Source: Shewanella zhangzhouensis
Lineage (GTDB): Bacteria; Pseudomonadota; Gammaproteobacteria; Enterobacterales; Shewanellaceae
Reading direction: 5' to 3'
Length of the DNA: 64,000 nucleotides
Assembly: GCF_019457615.1 (NCBI RefSeq)
Contig: NZ_CP080414.1
Span: 50,001 to 114,000, forward strand
The notes under the pieces: generated by a model
The model's database searches: none
What the model was told of the DNA's origin: nothing
Seen by the model: the letters and a program-made list of their open reading frames with translations, nothing else
Translations under genes and position numbers: made by a program
Shown: positions 45,446-54,381 of the stretch, piece by piece
Numbering within the stretch: position 1 is the stretch's first letter
How the letters are laid out: every line of letters begins with the position of its first letter

Positions 45446-45461
45446 TGTGAGGTCGATCTCA
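45446..45461 (-). promoter_or_regulatory. Candidate CRP site upstream of spf
   Basis: TGTGA-N6-TCTCA, one mismatch from the TGTGA-N6-TCACA consensus, centred about 71 bp upstream of the inferred spf start, a position typical of class I CRP sites. In E. coli CRP represses spf; the effect here is unknown. Confidence 0.5.
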
Positions 45462-45849
45462 CGAATGTGCTCATTTAAGCAGCTATATTTGATCTAATAA
45501 TTACAAATTAAGGCTTATAAACAGTGACTTAGATCGTTATTGGGTTTCTTTAAAAAATTCCTGATCAAAAAGCTACATTCAGAGTTTTTACTCAATAGTT
45601 GATTGTTTTGCCGAATGCGGTGCGGATTGTTCGGTGCTTAAGACGGCTAAGGCGGCCAAAACCGATGGAAAGGCAGGGAAATGCCTATAGAGGGTACACT
45701 CACTACCTCATACGCGAACTCACATAATCCGGGTAAGCAAGGTGGATTGGGCGCAGTATCGGCTCCGTTGGGCACTGTTTTTTAAATATAAATATCAGGT
45801 GTTTATCACCAGAGAATAGCTTCCGTTATTTTGCGCAACCAAGTTTTGT

Positions 45850-45893
45850 ATAGAAGCGGAATAGAAGCGGAATAGATGCGTTATAGATGCGGG
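45850..45893. repeat. Four tandem 11-bp repeats (ATAGAAGCGGA type)
   Basis: Units ATAGAAGCGGA, ATAGAAGCGGA, ATAGATGCGTT and ATAGATGCGGG in direct tandem, in the gap between spf and polA. The unit length is close to one turn of B-DNA. Confidence 0.85.
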
Positions 45894-45939
45894 TGTAGCT
45901 GTGGTGTGTCGAGCGGGCATGTGGGATAACCCGAAGAAG

Positions 45940-45969
45940 CCGCTGACTGCAACCGTTTGCAGCCAGCGG
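45940..45969 (-). terminator. Hairpin after polA, no T tract
   Basis: CCGCTG-A-CTGCA pairs with TGCAG-C-CAGCGG just past the polA stop; the single A/C mismatch and lack of a T run make this a possible 3' end structure rather than a textbook terminator. Confidence 0.5.
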
Positions 45970-45982
45970 ATAGAGCTAGCTA

Positions 45983-48754
45983 TCAGTGAGCCTGGTCCCA
46001 GTTATCGCCCAGGCCTGCTTCAGCCAGTAATGGCACATCGAGGCTTGCCGCCTGCGCCATCAGTTCACATACCTTGTCTTTCAGTGCATCTGCCTTATCG
46101 GCATCCACCTCGAATACCAGTTCATCGTGTACCTGCATGATCATCTGGATTTCGCCCTTAGTCTCGGTCTTAATCCAATGCTGGATAGCTATCATCGCCT
46201 TCTTGATGATGTCAGCGGCCGTGCCCTGCATGGGGGCGTTAATGGCAGCGCGCTCGGCAGCCTGCCTGCGCATGGCATTACGGTCGCGTATTTCCGGCAA
46301 ATACAGGCGGCGGCCAAACAGGGTGCTGACATAACCCTGTTCAGAAGCCATGGCGCGAGTTTCTTCCATGTATTTGAGTACGCCTGGGTAGCGCTTAAAG
46401 TAGGTATCAATGTAGCTTTGTGCCTCGTTGCGGGGAATATCCAACTGACGGGCCAGGCCGAAGGCAGACATGCCGTAGATAAGGCCGAAGTTCACCGCCT
46501 TGGCGCGTCGGCGCTGCTCTGACGTCACTGTTTCAAATGCCACATCAAACACTTCGGCGGCGGTGGCACGGTGAATGTCTTTGCCTTGGGCAAAAGCGCG
46601 CAGCAAGCCTTCGTCCTGCGACAGATGCGCCATGATCCTCAGTTCAATCTGCGAATAGTCCGCCGCCAGAATACGTTTGCCTTCGGGCGCAACAAAGGCC
46701 TGACGGATACGACGGCCTTCTTCGGTGCGAATAGGAATATTCTGCAGGTTCGGGTCGCTGGACGACAGGCGGCCTGTCGCGGCGTTGGCCTGATGGTAAC
46801 TGGTGTGCACGCGACCGGTAAGGCCATTGATCATCAGTGGCAGCTTATCGGTATAAGTACTCTTGAGCTTAGTGAGGCTGCGGTGCTCAAGGATGATTTT
46901 CGGCAGTGGGTAGTCCAGCGCCAATTCAACCAGCACTTCTTCTGCGGTGGAAGGGGCACCCTTGGGAGTCTTTTTGATGACTGGATAACCCAGCTTGGTG
47001 AAAAACAGCTCCTGCAACTGCTTGGTGGACGACAGGTTAAAGGGTTCACCGGCAATCTCATGGGCGCTTTGTTCAAGCTCATCAATCTTGCGCGCCAGCT
47101 CTTCGCTCTGCTGGCCCAGTAACATGCTATCAATGAGCACGCCGCGACGTTCGATGTCTGACAACACATCAATCAGCGGCAGTTCGAGTTCGGTAAACAC
47201 CGATTCCAGGCCTTCTTCTTTAACCAGCCGTGGCCACAAATGCTGATGCAGCCTTAAGGTGATATCGGCATCTTCGGCCGCGTAGGGAGCTGCCTGTTCC
47301 AACGCGATTTGGTTAAAGGTCAGTTGCTTGGCACCCTTACCGGCGATGTCTTCGAAGCCGATGTTCTTATGCCCCAGATACTTGAGCGCCAGCCCGTCCA
47401 TGTCGTGGCGGCTTGCCACCGAGTTGAACACATAAGACTCAAGCATGGTATCGAAGGCCACACCCTTGAGCTGGATACCGGCATTGGCCAGCACACTCAT
47501 ATCATACTTAAGGTTTTGGCCAACCTTCTTAATGTCCGGATTTTCAAGCAGTGGCTTGAGCTTGGCGAGAGTCGCTTGGCGCGGCAATTGCTCCGGTGCA
47601 CCCGGATAGTCGTGTCCCAGCGGCAGATAAGCGGCTTTGCCGGGCTCGATAGCAAACGACAGACCAACCAACTCGGCCTGCATATAGTCGAGACTGGTAG
47701 TCTCGGTATCCACAGCTATCAATTCGGCTTTACTCAGCTTCTCGAGCCAGGCATTAAGCTCGGCTTCGGTCAGCAGGGTGTCGTATTGGGTTTCGATGGC
47801 GGTAGCTACCGGGGTCTCTGTGGTCTCCTGGCTTGCCAGCGGTGCTGAAGCCTTGGATCCCAGGGGCGATTTGTTGTCCAGCACTTCGGCAAGCCAGCGT
47901 TTAAACTCCATCTCGCCATAGCAGGCGATAAGCTCGTCCCGGTTTGGCTCGCTGAGAGACAACTGATGCCAATCCTGCTCAAGCTCCACATCGGTCTTGA
48001 TGGTAGCGAGCTTGTAGGACAGCTCCAGCATTGCCGCATTGTCGCGGATTTTGGCTGCCATGGTTTTAGCGCCGCGAAAGCCGAGCTCGGTGACACAGTC
48101 GGGGTCGGAGAGTAGCTTGGCTACGCCACCGGCGCCGGTGAGCATTGCCAGCGCGGTCTTCTCGCCAACGCCGGGCAGGCCTGGGATGTTATCTGCCTTA
48201 TCGCCCATCATCGCCAGCAGGTCGATAATCAGCTCTGGTCCCACGCCGAACTTGGTGGCCACTTCGTCCGGCCCAAGGATGGTGTCAGTCATGGTGTTGA
48301 TCAGGGTGATATGTTCGTTCACCAACTGCGCCATGTCTTTATCGCCGGTGCTGATAAGTACGCTGCGACCTTCGTTCCCGGCCTGAATGGCGATAGTGCC
48401 AATCACGTCGTCGGCCTCAACGCCGGAAATGCTGATAAGCGGAATACCCAGCGCCTTGATGATGCGATGCAGCGGGGCTATCTGGCTGCGCAGATCGTCC
48501 GGCATGGGAGGGCGATGAGCCTTGTATTCCTGATACATCTCATTTCGGAATGTTGGGCCCTTGGCATCAAACACCACCGCCATTTGCGTTGGGTGATAGC
48601 GGGACAGCAGACTGCGCAGCATGTTAACCACACCATACACTGCGCCGGTGGCTTCGCCTTTGGAATTGGTTAAATGTGGTGGTGCATAATAGGCGCGATA
48701 AAGATAGGAAGAACCATCCACAAGGATGAGCGGGTTGCTGGCAATATCAGGCAT
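45983..48754 (-). CDS. polA: DNA polymerase I (923 aa)
   Basis: Repair polymerase and Okazaki fragment processor with all three domains: 5'-3' exonuclease (PLILVDGSSYLYRAYYAPP, DKDMAQLV, GDKADNIPGLPGVGEKTA), 3'-5' exonuclease with an intact metal site (ELIAVDTETTSLDYM, KVGQNLKYD), and the family A polymerase (motif A ILAADYSQIELRIMAHLS, motif B RRRAKAVNFGLIYGMSAFGL, motif C MQVHDELVFEVD). Full length. Downstream of it (lower coordinates) lies spf, as in E. coli. Confidence 0.97.
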   Translation of the reverse strand: MPDIASNPLILVDGSSYLYRAYYAPPHLTNSKGEATGAVYGVVNMLRSLLSRYHPTQMAVVFDAKGPTFRNEMYQEYKAHRPPMPDDLRSQIAPLHRIIKALGIPLISISGVEADDVIGTIAIQAGNEGRSVLISTGDKDMAQLVNEHITLINTMTDTILGPDEVATKFGVGPELIIDLLAMMGDKADNIPGLPGVGEKTALAMLTGAGGVAKLLSDPDCVTELGFRGAKTMAAKIRDNAAMLELSYKLATIKTDVELEQDWHQLSLSEPNRDELIACYGEMEFKRWLAEVLDNKSPLGSKASAPLASQETTETPVATAIETQYDTLLTEAELNAWLEKLSKAELIAVDTETTSLDYMQAELVGLSFAIEPGKAAYLPLGHDYPGAPEQLPRQATLAKLKPLLENPDIKKVGQNLKYDMSVLANAGIQLKGVAFDTMLESYVFNSVASRHDMDGLALKYLGHKNIGFEDIAGKGAKQLTFNQIALEQAAPYAAEDADITLRLHQHLWPRLVKEEGLESVFTELELPLIDVLSDIERRGVLIDSMLLGQQSEELARKIDELEQSAHEIAGEPFNLSSTKQLQELFFTKLGYPVIKKTPKGAPSTAEEVLVELALDYPLPKIILEHRSLTKLKSTYTDKLPLMINGLTGRVHTSYHQANAATGRLSSSDPNLQNIPIRTEEGRRIRQAFVAPEGKRILAADYSQIELRIMAHLSQDEGLLRAFAQGKDIHRATAAEVFDVAFETVTSEQRRRAKAVNFGLIYGMSAFGLARQLDIPRNEAQSYIDTYFKRYPGVLKYMEETRAMASEQGYVSTLFGRRLYLPEIRDRNAMRRQAAERAAINAPMQGTAADIIKKAMIAIQHWIKTETKGEIQMIMQVHDELVFEVDADKADALKDKVCELMAQAASLDVPLLAEAGLGDNWDQAH

Positions 48755-49140
48755 AGATTCGGCTTCAACAGTCCATGGATTCTTGGGGGCTTAGCATGCC
48801 ACAGATACAGGAATTCGGCCACAGCAAGCGGCTCACGGCTTGTGGATAAGTCTGTGAGCTAAAAGAACAACAAGTTGGAGTGTTTTTCGATAAGGCTGAA
48901 GAACATGTTTTTATGTTGTTGATTATTATTAGTTAATTCTATTTCTGTGAAGTGTCTGGCAATTCCGTTAAATCATCCTGATCTGTGGATTTCTTTGTTG
49001 GTTGTTTTTATCACCCCGGCGAGCGATGCTACATCCTGTGCCATGCCAAAGCTGATGAAATAACTTAGCACGATTTTTAATCAGATCAACCAATATGTGA
49101 CCATATTGTTAAAACCAAATTACATAAGAGGGAATTTTTT
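48755..49140. other. 386-bp divergent region polA-elbB
   Basis: Contains a perfect DnaA-box sequence TGTGGATAA at 48841-48849 and a CAATAT-N6-ATATTG dyad at 49091-49108 near elbB. No gene or RNA is visible. Single 9-mers like the DnaA box occur by chance. Confidence 0.5.
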
Positions 49141-49794
49141 GTGAAAAATATCGCAGTACTCTTGGCGGGCTGTGGTGTCTTTGATGGCAGCGAAATTCAT
49201 GAAGCGGTACTGACATTGTTGTCCCTGGCCAAGGCCGGTGCCCGTTATCAGTGTTTTGCCCCTGATATTCCTCAGCTGCATGTGGTCAATCATCTGTCCG
49301 GCGAAGTTGCCCAAGACGAACATCGCAACGTGTTGGTCGAGGCTGCGCGTATTGCCCGTGGGGACATTAAGCCCACCACAGAGTTAAATGTGGCCGACTT
49401 CGATGCGCTGATTATCCCCGGTGGTTTTGGTGCGGCAAAAAACCTGTGCAATTTTGCCCTGGTCGGCGCCGATTGCGACGTGGCACCCGAGGTGCGTGAT
49501 TTTATTGCTGAGTTCGCCCTGGCGAAAAAGCCGGTAGGCTTTATCTGTATTGCACCTGTAATGATCCCCAAGCTCTACGGTAAGGGTGCCATCGGAACCA
49601 TTGGTCACGACAAGGGCACCAGTGAAGCTTTTTGTTCCATGGGCGGCGATCATCGGGATGCGTCAGTACACGAGATTGTGGTGGATGAGGCCAACAAGAT
49701 AGTGAGCACTCCGGCATATATGTTGGCAGGCAACATTGCCGAGGCGCATTCGGGCATTGAAAAGCTGGTTACCAAAGTGCTGGCGATGGCCTGA
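49141..49794 (+). CDS. elbB: Isoprenoid biosynthesis glyoxalase ElbB (217 aa)
   Basis: DJ-1/PfpI superfamily: IAVLLAGCGVFDGSEIHEAVLTLLSLAKAGARYQCFAPD, DALIIPGGFGAAKNLCNFA, the nucleophile cysteine in VGFICIAPVMIPKL, IGHDKGTSEA and STPAYMLAGNIAEAHSGIEKLV. ElbB proteins show glyoxalase III-like activity; the link to isoprenoid synthesis is genetic. GTG start with AGAGGG about 8 bp upstream. Confidence 0.92.
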   Translation: MKNIAVLLAGCGVFDGSEIHEAVLTLLSLAKAGARYQCFAPDIPQLHVVNHLSGEVAQDEHRNVLVEAARIARGDIKPTTELNVADFDALIIPGGFGAAKNLCNFALVGADCDVAPEVRDFIAEFALAKKPVGFICIAPVMIPKLYGKGAIGTIGHDKGTSEAFCSMGGDHRDASVHEIVVDEANKIVSTPAYMLAGNIAEAHSGIEKLVTKVLAMA

Positions 49795-49855
49795 TATACA
49801 TGTGGCTGTTGCGTTTACCAGCAGGTTTCGGGGGCGTAGAGTTCGCCCTCGACTG

Positions 49856-50686
49856 CTAACGGCGGCGACTGTCCCATAAACCCTGCAGCAGACCCACCGC
49901 GAGTCCACCCAAGTGGGCGCCATTGGCCATGGAAAGCCCGAGAAAATCAAAGAATCCCAATATCAGCCAAACCAGCATAAAGCCCATATAGCTTGGTGGC
50001 AGATAGATACCGGCAGAGGGCTTTCTGATACCCATCACAAATGTGTAGCCTGCGACGGCATACACAACCCCGGACAAACCACCAAAGTTAGGGCCCGAAA
50101 CATAATACTGAATGAGGTTGGGCAGGGTGCCTGCCACAAGCAGCAATATCATCAGCGGCCAAGAGCCGATACGGGTTTCAATTTTTCCGCCCAGATACCA
50201 CCACCACAAGAGATTAAAGCTGATATGCATCAGTGAAAAATGCATCAGGGTCGGGGTGAATACGCGCCAGACCTCAGCGCTTTGACCTGTGCCGCTGGCA
50301 CCGAAAAAGCTCAGCAGTGCGTAAGTGGGATCGGCAAAGCCCAAATTAAAAGCACCATACACCAAGATGCACAGCGCAAATACCGTCAGTGTGATGGGCC
50401 CGGCGGCGGTGACAAAGCGGCTCAGCAGCGCGAGACCAGGTGAACCGTAATTAAATTGCGTTTCTGTACTGCCGGTTTCCCAGGATGCCGCCAGGTATTT
50501 TTCATCACCTGGATGACGCAGGAAGTGGTCGAATTCGGCCTTTGCTGCTGCCAGATCCTGTGGCTTGACAACAGACAGGCTGACACCTTCAGCAGCCGGA
50601 CTGATATGGCAGTCAATACCCCGAGTCTTGAGATAATCCGCCAGGGCCTGAGCTGCTCTGGCGTTGGGCAGTTGGCCGAATTCCAT
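49856..50686 (-). CDS. glpG: Rhomboid intramembrane protease GlpG (276 aa)
   Basis: Cytoplasmic N-terminal domain (MEFGQLPNARAAQALADYLKTRGI) and six or so TM helices. The catalytic serine lies in GLSGVVYAVAGYTF and the histidine in ANGAHLGGLAVGLL; HISFNLLWWWYLGGKIE is the characteristic loop-1 region. Full length. The ATG at 50686 overlaps the glpE stop (TGATG), so the pair is translationally coupled. Confidence 0.95.
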   Translation of the reverse strand: MEFGQLPNARAAQALADYLKTRGIDCHISPAAEGVSLSVVKPQDLAAAKAEFDHFLRHPGDEKYLAASWETGSTETQFNYGSPGLALLSRFVTAAGPITLTVFALCILVYGAFNLGFADPTYALLSFFGASGTGQSAEVWRVFTPTLMHFSLMHISFNLLWWWYLGGKIETRIGSWPLMILLLVAGTLPNLIQYYVSGPNFGGLSGVVYAVAGYTFVMGIRKPSAGIYLPPSYMGFMLVWLILGFFDFLGLSMANGAHLGGLAVGLLQGLWDSRRR

Positions 50687-50997
50687 CAGAGATTGGCCAT
50701 ATGCCAGGCGCTGTAACCGCCATCGAGGCTGTACACCTGATCGAAACCCTGCTCCACCAAGTAGGCGGCGGCATTCTGGCTGCTGATACCGTGGTAGCAC
50801 ACCACCACCAGTGGCTTGTCCATATCGGATTCGGCGATAAAGCGGGCCAGGTTATCGTTGCTCAGGTTGACAGCACCTTCTATGTGGCCGTTGGCAAAGC
50901 TTTGGGGATCGCGGATATCGGCAATTTGTACATCAGTACCTTGCTCGGTGCGCATGTGAATGAGCTCGTTGACGCTCAGGTGCTTGAAAGCAGACAT
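50686..50997 (-). CDS. glpE: Thiosulfate sulfurtransferase GlpE (103 aa)
   Basis: Single-domain rhodanese: VQIADIRDPQSFANGHIEGAVNLS, active-site cysteine loop VVCYHGISSQNAA and VYSLDGGYSAWH. Transfers sulfur from thiosulfate to a thiol acceptor. Start at MSAFKHLSVNEL; the frame extends 16 codons further without conservation. Typical glpE-glpG neighbour; no glpR or glpD here. Confidence 0.93.
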   Translation of the reverse strand: MSAFKHLSVNELIHMRTEQGTDVQIADIRDPQSFANGHIEGAVNLSNDNLARFIAESDMDKPLVVVCYHGISSQNAAAYLVEQGFDQVYSLDGGYSAWHMANL

Positions 50998-51034
50998 GAG
51001 ATCCTCGGTAAATAAAAGCGACAGGGGTAGTGTG

Positions 51035-51069
51035 CAACAGGGCACTGCCGTCTGTACAGTGCCCTGTTG
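51035..51069. repeat. Strong 13-bp inverted repeat between tdh and glpE
   Basis: CAACAGGGCACTG (51035-51047) and CAGTGCCCTGTTG (51057-51069) with a 9-nt loop. It lies after the kbl-tdh transcript and before glpE, both minus, and has no T tract. It may be a terminator-like or mRNA-stabilising hairpin. Confidence 0.8.
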
Positions 51070-51121
51070 GGATAGCTAAGCCGTGCACACCCGTTGTGGC
51101 TTGCACGCGCTTACCGGGAGA

Positions 51122-52147
51122 TTAATCCCAGCTGAGAATGACTTTACCGGACTGGCCGGAACGCATGGCGTCGAAGCCTTGCTGGAAGTCGTCCACCTTG
51201 AAGTGGTGGGTAACAATGGGGGACAAGTCCAGGCCTGATTGCAGCAGGCTGGCCATCTTGTACCAGGTCTCAAACATTTCACGGCCGTAGATGCCCTTGA
51301 TAATGAGTCCCTTGAAGATCACCTTGCTCCAGTCGATGGCCATTTCGCCGCCGGGAATACCCAGCATGGCGATTTTGCCGCCGTGGTTCATGGTATCCAG
51401 CATGGAATGGAAGGCGGCAGGTACGCCGGACATTTCCAGGCCAACGTCAAAGCCTTCGGTCATGCCGAGGTCTTTCATCACATCTTTCAGGTTTTCCTTG
51501 GCCACGTTCACCGCACGGGTCGCTCCCATTTTGCGGGCCAGCTCCAGGCGGTATTCGTTCACGTCGGTGATCACCACATGACGGGCGCCCACGTGGCGGC
51601 ACACGGCTGCGGCCATGATGCCGATGGGGCCTGCACCTGTGATCAGCACGTCTTCACCCACCAGATCGAACGACAGGGCTGTGTGCACTGCGTTGCCGAA
51701 TGGGTCGAAGATGGCGGCCAGGTCGTCGCTGATGTCATCGGGGATCTTGAACGCGTTAAAGGCCGGGATCACCAGATATTCGGCGAACGAGCCTTCACGG
51801 TTTACACCCACGCCTGTGGTATTGCGGCACAGATGCGTGCGGCCGGCGCGGCAGTTACGGCAATGACCACAGGTGATGTGGCCTTCACCGGAGACGCGGT
51901 CACCAATCTTGAAGCCACGGACTTCCTGGCCGATACCTACCACTTCGCCCACGTATTCGTGACCTACTACCATGGGCACGGGGATGGTTTTTTGTGACCA
52001 CTCGTCCCAGTTGTAGATATGCACGTCGGTGCCGCAGATGGCGGTTTTACGGATTTTGATCAGCAGATCGTTGTGGCCCATTTCCGGCTTGGGGGCATCA
52101 ACCATCCAAATGCCTTCTTCAGGCTTGAGTTTAGCAAGAGCTTTCAT
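51122..52147 (-). CDS. tdh: L-threonine 3-dehydrogenase (341 aa)
   Basis: Zinc-dependent alcohol dehydrogenase that oxidises threonine to 2-amino-3-ketobutyrate. Zinc ligands in TAICGTDVHIYNWDEW and GHEYVGEVVGIG, structural zinc CGHCRNCRAGRTHLC, NAD fold ITGAGPIGIMAAAVCRHVGARHVVITDVNEYR. Threonine-specific block EGHITCGHCRNCRAG is typical. Lies 21 bp after kbl in one operon, the two steps of threonine conversion to glycine. Confidence 0.96.
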   Translation of the reverse strand: MKALAKLKPEEGIWMVDAPKPEMGHNDLLIKIRKTAICGTDVHIYNWDEWSQKTIPVPMVVGHEYVGEVVGIGQEVRGFKIGDRVSGEGHITCGHCRNCRAGRTHLCRNTTGVGVNREGSFAEYLVIPAFNAFKIPDDISDDLAAIFDPFGNAVHTALSFDLVGEDVLITGAGPIGIMAAAVCRHVGARHVVITDVNEYRLELARKMGATRAVNVAKENLKDVMKDLGMTEGFDVGLEMSGVPAAFHSMLDTMNHGGKIAMLGIPGGEMAIDWSKVIFKGLIIKGIYGREMFETWYKMASLLQSGLDLSPIVTHHFKVDDFQQGFDAMRSGQSGKVILSWD

Positions 52148-52168
52148 GTGCTTACTCCAAAATGGACA

Positions 52169-53362
52169 TCAGATGATGCCCATTTCCTTACCAATACGGG
52201 TGAAGGCTTCAATGGCCTTGTCCAGCTGCGCACGGGTGTGGGCGGCAGACATCTGGGTACGGATACGGGCCTGGCCCTTTGGCACCACAGGGAAAGAGAA
52301 ACCAATCACGTAGATATCTTCTTTGAGCAGGCGGGCCGAAAATTCGGCTGCCAGCTTGGCATCGCCCAGCATGACCGGAACGATGGCATGGTCGGCACCG
52401 GCCAGGGTGAAACCGGCGGCGGACATTTTTTCACGGAAATAACGGCTGTTTTCCCACACCGCTTCACGCAGTTCCTGACCTTCTTTGAGCATATCCAATA
52501 CGCGGATAGAGGCGGCCACGATGGATGGTGCCAGTGAGTTGGAGAACAGATAAGGGCGTGAACGCTGACGCAGCCAGTCGATCACCTCTTTTTTACCCGA
52601 GGTGTAACCACCCGAAGCGCCACCAAGGGCCTTACCCAGGGTGCCGGTAATGATGTCTACACGGTCCATAACGCCACAATACTCGTGGGTGCCACGGCCA
52701 TTTTGGCCGATAAAGCCCACGGCGTGGGAGTCGTCTACCATCACCAGTGCGCCGTATTGGTCGGCGAGGTCGCACACACCCTTGAGGTTGGCAATCACGC
52801 CATCCATGGAGAACACACCATCGGTGGCAATCAGGATGTGGCGGGCACCGGCATCGCGGGCTGCCTTAAGCTGAGTTTCCAGATCGGCCATGTCGTTGTT
52901 GGCATAGCGGAAACGCATGGCTTTACACAGACGTACACCGTCGATGATAGAGGCGTGGTTCAGTGCATCGGAGACGATGGCATCTTCGGGGCCGAGCAGG
53001 GTTTCGAACAGGCCGGCGTTGGCATCGAAGCAAGAGGAATACAGGATGGTGTCTTCGGTGCCGAGGAATTCAGAAAGTTTGGCTTCCAGCTGTTTGTGGA
53101 TGTCCTGGGTGCCGCAGATAAAGCGCACTGAGGCCATACCGAAGCCGTGGTCGGCCAGACCAGCTTGAGCGGCTTTAACCAGCTCAGGGTGGTTGGCCAG
53201 GCCCAGATAGTTATTGGCGCAGAAGTTGATTACTTCATCGCTGCCAACCTTAATTGCAGTCTGTTGCGGTGAGACGATCACGCGCTCGCTTTTGTAGAGG
53301 CCTTCGGCCTTAACGTCGGCGAGTTGTTGTTTGATCTGCTCGTAGAATGAGGTTGATGCCAC
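52169..53362 (-). CDS. kbl: Glycine C-acetyltransferase (KBL; 397 aa)
   Basis: PLP enzyme cleaving 2-amino-3-ketobutyrate with CoA to glycine and acetyl-CoA. FCANNYLGLANHPELVKAAQ, GFGMASVRFICGTQDIHKQLE, DGVFSMDGVIANL, VMVDDSHAVGFIGQNGRGT and the PLP lysine in DIITGTLGKALGGASGGYT. GTG start at 53362 with AAGGAG 7 bp upstream; the longer frame to 53428 is discounted. Confidence 0.96.
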   Translation of the reverse strand: MASTSFYEQIKQQLADVKAEGLYKSERVIVSPQQTAIKVGSDEVINFCANNYLGLANHPELVKAAQAGLADHGFGMASVRFICGTQDIHKQLEAKLSEFLGTEDTILYSSCFDANAGLFETLLGPEDAIVSDALNHASIIDGVRLCKAMRFRYANNDMADLETQLKAARDAGARHILIATDGVFSMDGVIANLKGVCDLADQYGALVMVDDSHAVGFIGQNGRGTHEYCGVMDRVDIITGTLGKALGGASGGYTSGKKEVIDWLRQRSRPYLFSNSLAPSIVAASIRVLDMLKEGQELREAVWENSRYFREKMSAAGFTLAGADHAIVPVMLGDAKLAAEFSARLLKEDIYVIGFSFPVVPKGQARIRTQMSAAHTRAQLDKAIEAFTRIGKEMGII

Positions 53363-53555
53363 TGGTCTCTCCTTAGTTAACTTTATTCTGCTTTTGTTGG
53401 AGTGACGGCATTCTACCCCTAAACCCAATCGGCCCGCAGCTTATTTTTGATGCACTAATGGCCGCATAAATTGCGCTAGGGCTGGTGGGGTTTTCACATA
53501 AAAAAAACTAATTTGTAACCTTGGGGTGTGCCGCGCGGATATTGTTTGATTGTAG

Positions 53556-53582
53556 TCCGGTGACGCTGAAAATGTCACCGGA
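53556..53582. repeat. Inverted repeat TCCGGTGAC / GTCACCGGA
   Basis: Perfect 9-bp arms and a 9-nt loop between the TetR stop and kbl. It could end the TetR transcript, but it has no T tract. Confidence 0.65.
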
Positions 53583-53620
53583 TCATCAAGTTGGCCAAAG
53601 GTGGACGGTAGAGGCCTGTA

Positions 53621-54256
53621 TCAGTTGGTTTGAGAGCGAAAATGCTGCTCGAGACGATCGAAATTGGCCAGTGAGTCCGGGGTGGAATAGGCCTTGAAAA
53701 TCATCAGTACCCGTAACAGACCTTCATAGAGCGATGCCTTGCTGATGGTGGCAATGCTGGACTGGGTCAGCTTGTAGCTGATCCAAAAGCCGATAATCAT
53801 CTTGATGGTATCGGCCAAATCAGCAATACGCTCGTCTTCTATTTGTAAAATACCGTCTTTTTTCAATTGATTGAGAACGGCAATCGACTGTTCCAGTACG
53901 GCTTGTTGGACCTTGAGATAACGGGCCTTCAGGGTTTCATCCCTCGCGAGAATGTCGGCCAGATTGGCGTACATAAAGCGGAACTGCCACATGGTGTAGA
54001 ACATGGCATCGAAATAGCTCATCAGCAGTTCAAGGTCGACCTTTTGATCCGCATAGGGCTTAAAGCCCAGCAACAGGTGCTGTTCGTACTGGTCGAAGAT
54101 GCAGCGGATGATGTCTTCCTTGTTGCGGAAGTGGTAATAGAGGTTGCCGGGGCTGATATCCAGATGGGCAGCAATATGATTGGTCGTGATGGTGCGCTCG
54201 CCATGCTCGTTAAAGAGCTCCAGGCTGGCCTGAATGATTTTATCGCGGGTTTTCAT
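53621..54256 (-). CDS. TetR-family transcriptional regulator (211 aa)
   Basis: N-terminal HTH KIIQASLELFNEHGERTITTNHIAAHLDISPGNLYYHFRNKEDII (residues 5-50), then a helical ligand-binding domain (YFDAMFYTMWQFRFMYANLADILARDETLKARYLKVQQ). The HTH spacer SPGNLYYHF is typical of a group found beside kbl-tdh and waaA. Its targets are not shown; it is divergent from waaA and upstream of kbl. Confidence 0.9.
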   Translation of the reverse strand: MKTRDKIIQASLELFNEHGERTITTNHIAAHLDISPGNLYYHFRNKEDIIRCIFDQYEQHLLLGFKPYADQKVDLELLMSYFDAMFYTMWQFRFMYANLADILARDETLKARYLKVQQAVLEQSIAVLNQLKKDGILQIEDERIADLADTIKMIIGFWISYKLTQSSIATISKASLYEGLLRVLMIFKAYSTPDSLANFDRLEQHFRSQTN

Positions 54257-54381
54257 TGGTATCCTGTCTTTATTATGGCGCGCCGCTTCCTGGCTAATCG
54301 CTCTGTGCTTATTCCTGCATCCCGGCTTATGTTAACATTGCCGTAATTCATCAGGCAAAACTCATACTTCTCTTGGTACTT

